Positions 6,270-12,454 of a stretch of DNA of 12,804 bases are shown in pieces; the stretch's first letter is position 1; each line of letters starts with the position of its first letter. Location: assembly GCA_003972865.1 (NCBI GenBank), contig QOAX01000084.1:1-12804 (forward strand), in the 5' to 3' direction. This stretch comes from Verrucomicrobiota bacterium (lineage in GTDB: Bacteria; Verrucomicrobiota; Verrucomicrobiia; Limisphaerales; UBA1096). Position numbers and translations under genes: made by a program. The notes under the pieces were generated by a model that was given only the letters and a program-made list of their open reading frames with translations, was not told the origin of the DNA and did not search any database.

Positions 6270-7016
6270 ATGGGTGACAACCCTCCAACGCCGCTGCGCC
6301 TGGCCATGTGGTGCGGACCGCGAAACATCTCCACCGCACTCATGCGCGCGTGGGGCAACCGCCCGGACACCTTCGTTGTCGATGAACCGCTGTACGCGCA
6401 TTACCTGCGCGAAACCAGGCTGCCGCACGCCATGGCCGCCGAGATCATCGAGCGGTACGAGGCCGACTGGGAAAAGGTCGCCGCCTGGCTCACCGGCCCG
6501 ATCCCGGAGGGCAAAACGATTTTCTATCAAAAACAGATGTGCCACCACATGCTGCCGGGCATCGGCCGCGACTGGCTTGGCCAGGTGACCAATTGTTTCC
6601 TCATCCGCGAGCCGCACGAAATGCTCACGTCGCTGATGAAAAAGCTTCCCAACCCAACGCTGACCGACACCGCGCTGCCGCAGCAACTCGGGCTGTTCAA
6701 CCACGTCCGCGAGTTGACCGGCTCCGTGCCGCCGGTGATCGACTCGACCGATGTGCTGCGCAACCCGCGCGACATGCTGGGCGCACTGTGCGAACGGCTT
6801 GGCGTGGCGTTCACCGACGCCATGCTCGAGTGGCCGCCGGGCGTCCGTGAGTCGGACGGCATCTGGGCGAAGCACTGGTATCCGGAAGTCGAGACCAGCA
6901 CCGGCTGGCGTCCGTACAGGCCGAAGGACGATCCTGTGCCCGACTCGTTGACCGGGGTGCTCGAGCAGTGCAACGCAATTTACGAACAGCTTTATCCGCA
7001 CCGCATCACCGCCTAA
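6270..7016 (+). CDS. Sulfotransferase-like P-loop protein
   Basis: A 248-residue cytoplasmic protein of the P-loop sulfotransferase type. Seen: an N-terminal phosphosulfate-binding-like loop MWCGPRNISTALMRAW (13-28), then VVDEPLYAHYL (36-46), typical of a subgroup in which a DEPLY motif follows the loop; and a 3'-phosphate-binding-like strand CFLIREPHEMLTSLM (109-123). The family would use PAPS as sulfate donor, but the acceptor is unknown, and members may have other phosphate chemistry. The aminotransferase begins 9 nt downstream, so the two are almost certainly cotranscribed and probably functionally linked. I recall plant proteins annotated as branched-chain aminotransferase-like that fuse such a domain to an aminotransferase; this was not checked here. 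ATG 6270 is chosen because it is the first start and the P-loop begins soon after. Confidence 0.8.
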   Translation: MGDNPPTPLRLAMWCGPRNISTALMRAWGNRPDTFVVDEPLYAHYLRETRLPHAMAAEIIERYEADWEKVAAWLTGPIPEGKTIFYQKQMCHHMLPGIGRDWLGQVTNCFLIREPHEMLTSLMKKLPNPTLTDTALPQQLGLFNHVRELTGSVPPVIDSTDVLRNPRDMLGALCERLGVAFTDAMLEWPPGVRESDGIWAKHWYPEVETSTGWRPYRPKDDPVPDSLTGVLEQCNAIYEQLYPHRITA

Positions 7017-7025
7017 CCGAAAATC

Positions 7026-7928
7026 ATGCTTCAAAAATTCAACGAGAAAAACCGCGACCTGCTGATCAACATCAACGGCAAGCTGCTGCACCGCGACGAG
7101 GCCGGCATCAGCCCGTTCGACTCCGCCGTGCAGGGCGGTGACGCCGTGTGGGAAGGGCTGCGCGTTTACGACGGCAAAATCTTCCGCCTGGCCAAGCACC
7201 TCGATCGGCTTCGCAGTTCGGCGCTCGCGCTCGCCTTCGCAGAGATACCGGCGGCCGACGCCATCACGGCGGAAATCAAGCGCACCCTCGAGGCAAACAA
7301 CATGGCCGACAACGCGCACATCCGGCTCACGCTGACGCGCGGCGTCAAGCTCACCTCCGGCATGGATCCGCGCCTCAACACGGCCGGCCCGACGCTCATC
7401 GTCCTGGCCGAGCACAAGGAGCCGGTGTACGACAAGAGCGGCCTGAGCCTGATCACCTCGAGCGTCCGCCGCCCGGCGCCCGATGTGCTCGACCCGAAGA
7501 TCCACCACTGCAATTTAATCCAGTCCATCCTCGCCAAGATCGAGGCCAACCACGCCGGGGCCGACGACGCGTTGATGCTCGACTCACGCGGTTTCGTTGC
7601 CGAGACGAACGCCACGCACCTCTTCATCGTCGAGGGCGGCACGGTGATTACTAGTCGCTTGGTTGCCTGTCCCGAGGGCATCACGCGTGAGGTTGTGCTC
7701 GGCCTTTGCCGCGACAACGACATCCCGCACGAGGTGCGCGACGTTTCACTCACCGAGGTGTATCGCGCCGACGAACTTTTCTGCACCGGCACGATGGGCG
7801 AGCTGGCACCGGTCACACAGGTCGACGGCCGCCCGATTGGCGGCGGAGAAATCGGCCCGGTGACCCAGCGCTTGGCCAAGCTCTTCGACGCCTGCGTCGC
7901 CGCCGAGGCCGAGCCGGTGCTGGATTGA
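7026..7928 (+). CDS. Class IV aminotransferase (branched-chain/D-amino-acid type)
   Basis: A 300-residue fold-type IV PLP enzyme, expected to transaminate branched-chain or related amino acids in the cytoplasm. Seen: VQGGDAVWEGLRVYDGKIFRL (35-55); HLDRLRSSA (58-66) with Arg61 for the cofactor phosphate; the segment DPKIHHCNLIQSILAKIEA (156-174); VAETNATHLFIV (191-202) with Glu193 expected to contact the PLP ring nitrogen; PEGITREVV (216-224); and TGTMGELAPV (254-263). Length is normal. The oddity is the catalytic-lysine region: Lys normally lies three or four residues before the conserved Asn, but here Asn163 is preceded by KIHHC, so the nearest Lys (158) is five residues away and His160 occupies the usual place. 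It is either a shifted loop or an atypical enzyme. It is cotranscribed with the sulfotransferase-like gene. Confidence 0.9.
   Translation: MLQKFNEKNRDLLININGKLLHRDEAGISPFDSAVQGGDAVWEGLRVYDGKIFRLAKHLDRLRSSALALAFAEIPAADAITAEIKRTLEANNMADNAHIRLTLTRGVKLTSGMDPRLNTAGPTLIVLAEHKEPVYDKSGLSLITSSVRRPAPDVLDPKIHHCNLIQSILAKIEANHAGADDALMLDSRGFVAETNATHLFIVEGGTVITSRLVACPEGITREVVLGLCRDNDIPHEVRDVSLTEVYRADELFCTGTMGELAPVTQVDGRPIGGGEIGPVTQRLAKLFDACVAAEAEPVLD
7871..7880. repeat. Dispersed palindrome CTTGGCCAAG inside the aminotransferase gene
   Basis: One copy, extending to the 12-bp palindrome GCTTGGCCAAGC at 7870-7881, read as Leu-Ala-Lys near the C-terminus. Confidence 0.75.
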
Positions 7929-7936
7929 TTTTTTTG

Positions 7937-7965
7937 GTAACAATTTCCCTTAAACCGTGTAGCTT
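7937..7965 (+). promoter_or_regulatory. Candidate promoter of the membrane protein-DUF1800-DUF1501 unit
   Basis: GTAACA (7937-7942, 4 of 6 to TTGACA) and TAGCTT (7960-7965) are separated by 17 nt in the 46-nt gap. The -10-like hexamer ends 9 nt before ATG 7975, so the mRNA may be leaderless. Confidence 0.4.
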
Positions 7966-7974
7966 CCCCACGTG

Positions 7975-8655
7975 ATGACTACTACTGCTGACGTATTACG
8001 GGTCCTTTTGTTGATTCTCGGTGTGATGCTTGTGTTTCAGGCCTACTGGCTCGTTGGAACGGCACTTTTCACGCGCCTGATAGGCCAAGCGAGAGACCGT
8101 TACAAGACCCCCATCCGCACAACACTGATCGGCTTGGCCATCGTCGTGCCGACCTTCGCGCTGGGCTTTTTTGTACTCGGAAAATCCCCAAATCCCGTCC
8201 TCAAGGGGGCCGGGTTTGTGATTGTCGCCGTGCCGCTGATTCTTGGCCTCATCGGCTCGGCCGGCCTGTGCCAATTGATCGGCCTCGGCCTCCCCGCGCC
8301 GGGCGACCAAAGCCAGAATTGGCGTCGTGTCTGGCGTGGTGGCTGGGTGCTCAACTTCTGCTACCTGCTGCCGTTCGCCGGTTGGTTTGTCATTTTACCG
8401 TGGGGCATCATCAGCGGCTGCGGCGCGTTCGTCACGTCGCTTGCTGGAAACGGTGCCCAGCAAAACCGGGGCCGGAACATCGGGCGTGCTCCAAGGCGCA
8501 CGTCCGCCCCCGAGCCGCCGGCGAGGCTCGATGACGATTCCCCGCGCAGTTCACGGCTGCAGCGCACCCAAATCCCCAGCGACGACGAGGGGAACAAGCC
8601 GAAGCCAAGATCCCGCCGCCCGCGCCGCCCGTCACGCCCCAATCAGGGGGAATGA
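7975..8655 (+). CDS. Hypothetical inner-membrane protein, four helices and a basic tail
   Basis: A 226-residue protein I do not recognise. Four hydrophobic segments are visible at about 8-33, 50-69, 77-103 and 124-156. A loop with QNWRRVWRGGW (114-124) precedes the last one, and the last helix region contains PFAGWFVILPWG. From about 160 to the end it is a low-complexity, Pro/Arg/Asp-rich hydrophilic tail that ends strongly basic (PRSRRPRRPSRP), which probably lies in the cytoplasm and could bind nucleic acid or acidic partners; this is inference. A GTG at 7972 gives a start one codon earlier. Its stop overlaps the DUF1800 start (ATGATGG), so translation of the two is likely coupled and a role in the same envelope system is suggested. 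Confidence 0.75.
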   Translation: MTTTADVLRVLLLILGVMLVFQAYWLVGTALFTRLIGQARDRYKTPIRTTLIGLAIVVPTFALGFFVLGKSPNPVLKGAGFVIVAVPLILGLIGSAGLCQLIGLGLPAPGDQSQNWRRVWRGGWVLNFCYLLPFAGWFVILPWGIISGCGAFVTSLAGNGAQQNRGRNIGRAPRRTSAPEPPARLDDDSPRSSRLQRTQIPSDDEGNKPKPRSRRPRRPSRPNQGE

Positions 8656-10139
8656 TGGAACTCAACCGGCGACGATTCCTGCAGGCCGGCGGTGCCGCCG
8701 CTGTGTTCGGAGCCGCCGGTTGCGACGCGCCACACAAGGCGCTCTGGCCGTATGCCGGTCTGCCGGTCGAGGCCAAGCCTCCGTTTGCACCTCCCAGCGG
8801 TGACTCGATTGATCTCACCACCCATGTGCTCAACCGGCTCACGTTCGGCGCGAGACCGGGAGAGCACGAGCGCATTCTCCGCTTGGCCAAGCGCGAGGGA
8901 GATGCCGTGGCGCTGTTTATCGAGGAGCAGCTCGCGCCGGAAAAAATCAACGACGACCGGGCGGAGTTCCGTGTGCGGATTTTCGAGACGCTGAACAGCA
9001 GGCCGATCGGCGAGTTTTATGAATTTCAGCCCAGCCTCCTCCGCGAGGAACTCACCCGTGCCACGCTGACCCGAGCCGTTTACTCCGAGCGACAGTTGCT
9101 CGAGGTGATGGTTCGGTTTTGGAGTGACCACTTCAACATCGACATCTCCAAGGGCGAATGCAAATGGCTCAAGCCGGCCGACGACCGCGATGTGATTCGA
9201 CTGCACGCAATGGGTACGTTCCCCAAACTGCTCGCCGCCTCGGCCAAGAGCCAGGCGATGCTCACCTACCTCGACGGCCGGGAAAACCGCGTGCGCAAAC
9301 CGGAGGATCGCCCGAACGAAAACTACGCGCGTGAACTGCTTGAGCTGCACACGCTCGGTGTGCACGGCGGTTACACGCAGCAGGACGTGATGGAGGTGGC
9401 CCGCTGCCTGAGCGGCTGGCGCATCGGGCGCGGCCTGTTCCAATCCGGCAATGTGCAGTTCGAGCCGGGCCTGCACGATGGTCGGGCCAAGACCGTCCTT
9501 GGCCAAGAGATCCCCGCCCGCGACGGACTCGATGGCCGAAAGGATTTTGATGACATCCTGCGCATCGTCGCCGCCCACCCGTCCACCGCACGGCACATTG
9601 CCACCAAGCTCTGCCAACGATTCATCGCCGACGAGCCGCCGGCCGCCGCCATCGACACCGTCGCCGGTGCATTCACCCAAACCAACGGCGACATTCGCGA
9701 GACGTTGCGCGCTCTGTTTTTCACCGATGAATTTCGCGGCACACGCGGCAACAAATTCAAGCAACCGCTGCACTTTCTCGCCTCGGCGCTGCGGGCCACC
9801 GACGCCGAGACCGATGTCGGCAAGCCGCTGGTGAACTACTTGCTTCGCATGGGCCACATGCCGTTCGAGTACCCGGCGCCGGACGGCTATCCGGCCCACG
9901 CCGAGCCGTGGATGAGCACCCTGCTTTGGCGCTGGAACTTCGCCGCCAAGCTTGGCCAAGGGCAGATCAACGGCACGCGAATTCAGCACAAACGCCTGGT
10001 CGCGCGGGCAGGGGACTTGGCCAAGCTCGCCGCCCATCTGCTCGGCCGCCAGCCAGGCGACGATGAACTGGCCGCCGCCGAAGCTTCCAAAAACCCGATC
10101 GGGCTGCTGCTTGCCAGCCCGAGTTTTCAGTGGAGTTGA
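8652..10139 (+). CDS. DUF1800 family protein, Tat-type lipoprotein
   Basis: A 495-residue DUF1800 protein of unknown biochemical role, common in Planctomycetota and Verrucomicrobiota and often adjacent to DUF1501. Seen: a twin-arginine motif NRRRFLQ (5-11), a short hydrophobic stretch and a lipobox-like GAAGC ending at Cys24, so Tat export followed by lipid attachment is predicted. Family hallmarks follow: HVLNRLTFGARPGE (58-71), MVRFWSDHFNID (about 153-164) and NENYARELLELHTLGVHGG (about 223-241), with an R-x-I-A-type KLCQRFIADEP segment near 319-329. Length is typical. The start overlaps the upstream stop by 4 nt, and an SD-like AGGGGGA lies directly before it, the only such site in the window. 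DUF1501 starts after a 3- to 6-nt gap in the same frame. Confidence 0.9.
   Translation: MMELNRRRFLQAGGAAAVFGAAGCDAPHKALWPYAGLPVEAKPPFAPPSGDSIDLTTHVLNRLTFGARPGEHERILRLAKREGDAVALFIEEQLAPEKINDDRAEFRVRIFETLNSRPIGEFYEFQPSLLREELTRATLTRAVYSERQLLEVMVRFWSDHFNIDISKGECKWLKPADDRDVIRLHAMGTFPKLLAASAKSQAMLTYLDGRENRVRKPEDRPNENYARELLELHTLGVHGGYTQQDVMEVARCLSGWRIGRGLFQSGNVQFEPGLHDGRAKTVLGQEIPARDGLDGRKDFDDILRIVAAHPSTARHIATKLCQRFIADEPPAAAIDTVAGAFTQTNGDIRETLRALFFTDEFRGTRGNKFKQPLHFLASALRATDAETDVGKPLVNYLLRMGHMPFEYPAPDGYPAHAEPWMSTLLWRWNFAAKLGQGQINGTRIQHKRLVARAGDLAKLAAHLLGRQPGDDELAAAEASKNPIGLLLASPSFQWS
8880..8893. repeat. Dispersed palindrome CGCTTGGCCAAGCG inside DUF1800
   Basis: A 14-bp perfect palindrome around TTGGCCAA (8883-8890), read as Leu-Ala-Lys. 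Confidence 0.75.
9498..9507. repeat. Dispersed palindrome CTTGGCCAAG inside DUF1800
   Basis: A copy read in a different frame, CTT GGC CAA (Leu-Gly-Gln). This shows that the DNA word rather than a peptide motif recurs. Confidence 0.75.
9951..9960. repeat. Dispersed palindrome CTTGGCCAAG inside DUF1800
   Basis: A second Leu-Gly-Gln-frame copy, directly preceded by CCAAG. Confidence 0.75.
10016..10025. repeat. Dispersed palindrome CTTGGCCAAG inside DUF1800
   Basis: A Leu-Ala-Lys-frame copy only 65 bp after the previous one, the closest in-gene pair in the window. Confidence 0.75.
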
Positions 10140-10145
10140 CCGGTG

Positions 10146-11276
10146 ATGAAACAGGCCAAGGCAATCCTCCACGGAAACGGCGACCTGCGGCAAACGCTCG
10201 TCGTGGTGTTCCTGCGCGGCGCCGCCGACGGACTCGCACTCATGCCGGCGGTCGGCGATGACGATTATTACCGGGCTCGCCCATTCACCGCTGTCGGCAA
10301 AACAGCGGCACTCAAGCTGGACGACCGCTTCGGCCTGAACCCGCTGATGAACGCCCTCGAGCCGGCGGTGAAGGAGGGTGCATTGACCGCCGTGCACTGT
10401 GTCGGCTCCGGGGACACGACCCGGTCGCACTTCGAGGCGCAGGATCTGATGGAACACGGCGGCCACACCGGCGGCGGCTGGCTCGGGCGCTTCCTGCGTT
10501 TCCGCGAACAGGCCGTCGCCGGGGCACTCTCCGCTGTCGCGATTGGCCAGGCGGTGCCGGAGTCGCTGCGCGGCGCTCCGGCGGCCACGGCGATGCAGTC
10601 GCTCGATGATTTCTCATTTTCCGGCGGCGACAAGTTCGTCCAGTCACTCGAGCAGCTTTATGCCGGGCAAACCGGCGTGTTCGGTGTTCGTTCACGCGAC
10701 ACCTTCAACGCGCTCGGGCGCATCCGGGAACTGCACGCGAAAGACTACTCGCCGGCCAACGGCGCGGACTACGGTGGCGACCGGTTCGCCCGCGAGTTGC
10801 GCCTGGCCGCGCAGTTGATCAAGGCCCGCGTCGGCGTCGAGGCGATCACGGTCGACCTCGGCGGCTGGGACTCGCACCTGACCCAGGGACCACTCATCTC
10901 GCCGCTCATGCGCCGCCTAGCCAACGGCTTGGCCGCGTTCCGGCGCGATCTCGGGGCGTCGATGCGGCAAACCACCGTCGTGGTGATGACCGAGTTTGGC
11001 CGGCGCGTGAGCGAAAACTCCGCGCTGGGCACCGACCACGGCCGGGGCGGGGCAATGTTTGTGCTTGGCGGCGACGGCGCGGAGGGGCGCGTGATCGCCG
11101 ACTGGCCCGGGCTCAAGCGCGACGCCCTCGTCGGCCCCGGTGATTTGCCGGTCACCACCGACTACCGCGACGTGCTGATTCCGGTCCTGCGCCGGCACGC
11201 CCCCGGTGCCGACATGGCCCGGGTCTTCCCCGGCCACAAGGCCAAGCCGCTTGGCCAAGCGGCTGAGAGTGCCTGA
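10146..11276 (+). CDS. DUF1501 family protein
   Basis: A 376-residue DUF1501 protein, a distant relative of the sulfatase/alkaline-phosphatase superfamily with unknown function. Seen: TLVVVFLRGAADGLALMP near the N-terminus, SGDTTRSHFEAQDLMEHG (about 88-105), DLGGWDSHL (about 239-247), VVMTEFGRRVSEN (about 278-290) and GTDHGRGGAMFVLGG (about 294-308); His and Asp residues in these blocks are the likely metal ligands. Unusually there is no signal peptide: the family often begins with a Tat leader, but here the conserved core starts at about residue 18 and the DUF1800 stop (10137-10139) lies just upstream in the same frame, so no extension is possible. A GTG at 10143 is an alternative start. It follows DUF1800 immediately, so the two are likely coupled. 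Confidence 0.88.
   Translation: MKQAKAILHGNGDLRQTLVVVFLRGAADGLALMPAVGDDDYYRARPFTAVGKTAALKLDDRFGLNPLMNALEPAVKEGALTAVHCVGSGDTTRSHFEAQDLMEHGGHTGGGWLGRFLRFREQAVAGALSAVAIGQAVPESLRGAPAATAMQSLDDFSFSGGDKFVQSLEQLYAGQTGVFGVRSRDTFNALGRIRELHAKDYSPANGADYGGDRFARELRLAAQLIKARVGVEAITVDLGGWDSHLTQGPLISPLMRRLANGLAAFRRDLGASMRQTTVVVMTEFGRRVSENSALGTDHGRGGAMFVLGGDGAEGRVIADWPGLKRDALVGPGDLPVTTDYRDVLIPVLRRHAPGADMARVFPGHKAKPLGQAAESA
11245..11264. repeat. 20-bp palindrome around CTTGGCCAAG at the DUF1501 3' end
   Basis: AGCCGCTTGGCCAAGCGGCT is a perfect 20-bp palindrome that ends 12 nt before the last base of the DUF1501 stop and is read as Leu-Gly-Gln. As RNA it would form a hairpin near the gene end, but no T-run follows, so it is not a classical terminator. 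Confidence 0.75.
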
Positions 11277-11342
11277 TTGCACTTGAATCCGGGCGGACGG
11301 CGTTGGAGGATTTCGCCCCGAGCCCAAACACAATTCAGCACC

Positions 11343-12398
11343 ATGCCATCGCAAAACGATCCAACCCCGAAACTGACTGCCCCGTGGGGCACACCCGCCC
11401 CGGCCGGCAACGAGTTGTCCCGGCGCTCCGCCTTCAAGCTGGCCATGGGTGCCGCCGGCCTGGCCGCCGCCGGAACGACCCCGGTCGCCGCCCAATCCGC
11501 GAAGGATCCGCGCAAGGCCTCGCCCAAGCGGTACGGCATGAAGAAGTCGATCAACCAGTGGGCGTTCCCGTACCCGGAACGGATGAACCTGCGCGAGTGC
11601 CTGCAGTTGGCCAAGGACGCCGGGTTCGACGGCATCGAGTTGAACTACGACCTGGAAAACGACCTGTCGCCCCGGCACGGCCCGAGGGAGTACCGGAAAA
11701 TCCGGAAGATGGCCGACGACATCGGCATCGCCATCAGTGGGGTGTGCTCGTTTCTGTTTTGGCCGTATCCGCTGACGAGCAACGATCCCGCCGAGCGCGC
11801 GCGCGGCATGGAACTGGCCGGGTTGATGACCGAGGCTGCCCACCATCTCGGCACCGAAAACCTGCTCGTGGTGCCCGGCGCGGTGCACATGCCGTGGCGG
11901 GAGGACCACGACCCCACACCCAACGACGTCTGCGACCAGCGCGCCAAGGCTGCGATCGCCAAGCTCCTGCCCACGGCCGAGAAACTGAAGGTGCACCTGA
12001 ACATGGAGAACATTTTCTTCAACGGCTACCTGCTCTCGCCGGAGGAGATGATCCGGTTCGTGGACCGGTTCGGCAGCGAGTACGTGCAGGTGCATTTCGA
12101 CACCGGCAACATCATGTTGTTCCAGTTCCCCGAACACTGGGTTCGCATCCTCGGCAAACGCATCCGCAACGTGCACTTCAAGGAATTCACCAAGAAGGGA
12201 ACGGACCACTCGCTGGAATCGTTCCGGCCGCTGCTCGACGGGACGACCGACTGGCCGGCTGTTATCGAGGCGTTTGACGAGACCGGATACGACGGCTACC
12301 TGACTTTCGAGTATTTTCATCCCTACCCCCATTACCCCGAGGCGCTGATTTACCAGACCTCCGACTCGCTCAACCGCATGCTCGGTCGAGCGGTGTAA
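11343..12398 (+). CDS. Exported sugar phosphate isomerase/epimerase-like TIM barrel
   Basis: A 351-residue protein of the xylose isomerase-like/AP endonuclease 2 TIM-barrel superfamily, resembling hydroxypyruvate isomerase and sugar epimerase relatives. Numbering from ATG 11343: a Tat-like leader SRRSAFK (26-32), then an Ala/Gly-rich hydrophobic stretch to about AAQS (49-52); the barrel begins at KSINQWAFP (68-76), with DAGFDGIEL (92-100). Likely metal ligands are Glu222 (LNMENIFFN), Asp253 (HFDTGN), His278 (VHFKEF) and Glu323 (LTFEYF). The substrate is unknown, but export points to a periplasmic sugar or polyol. An in-frame TTG at 11277 would add 22 residues ahead of the Tat motif and is less likely. 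It follows DUF1501 by 66 nt on the same strand and could belong to that unit. Confidence 0.88.
   Translation: MPSQNDPTPKLTAPWGTPAPAGNELSRRSAFKLAMGAAGLAAAGTTPVAAQSAKDPRKASPKRYGMKKSINQWAFPYPERMNLRECLQLAKDAGFDGIELNYDLENDLSPRHGPREYRKIRKMADDIGIAISGVCSFLFWPYPLTSNDPAERARGMELAGLMTEAAHHLGTENLLVVPGAVHMPWREDHDPTPNDVCDQRAKAAIAKLLPTAEKLKVHLNMENIFFNGYLLSPEEMIRFVDRFGSEYVQVHFDTGNIMLFQFPEHWVRILGKRIRNVHFKEFTKKGTDHSLESFRPLLDGTTDWPAVIEAFDETGYDGYLTFEYFHPYPHYPEALIYQTSDSLNRMLGRAV
11607..11614. repeat. Dispersed palindrome TTGGCCAA inside the TIM-barrel gene
   Basis: Single copy read as Leu-Ala-Lys, the last copy in the window. Confidence 0.7.
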
Positions 12399-12415
12399 CT
12401 TGTGCCACAAAAACG

Positions 12416-12444
12416 TTCGCCTTCGGGCGGCGTGTCCCTACACT
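12416..12444 (+). promoter_or_regulatory. Weak candidate promoter of the SET-domain gene
   Basis: TACACT (12439-12444) ends 10 nt before ATG 12455, the same geometry as three other genes here. The -35 candidate TTCGCC (12416-12421, 17-nt spacer) is a poor match and overlaps a small UUCG-loop hairpin (CGCC-TTCG-GGCG, 12418-12429) that might instead belong to the end of the preceding transcript. Confidence 0.3.
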
Positions 12445-12454
12445 CCGCGCCCGC

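Noticed and set aside
6267..7508. 413-codon open frame on the minus strand
   Set aside because: It is antisense to the sulfotransferase-aminotransferase pair and has the Arg/Val/His-rich look of a shadow frame.
8643..10466. 607-codon open frame on the minus strand
   Set aside because: It lies antisense to DUF1800 and DUF1501, both with clear family motifs, and its translation is low-complexity without recognisable domains. Long antisense frames are expected in GC-rich genes.
4541..11614. Palindromes as a CRISPR array or integron-like repeat set
   Set aside because: Spacing is irregular (12 bp to about 1.6 kb), most copies lie inside conserved genes, and there are no spacers of uniform length or cas genes.
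10917..12410. 497-codon open frame on the minus strand
   Set aside because: It is antisense to the DUF1501 end and the TIM-barrel gene, which has all four expected metal ligands.
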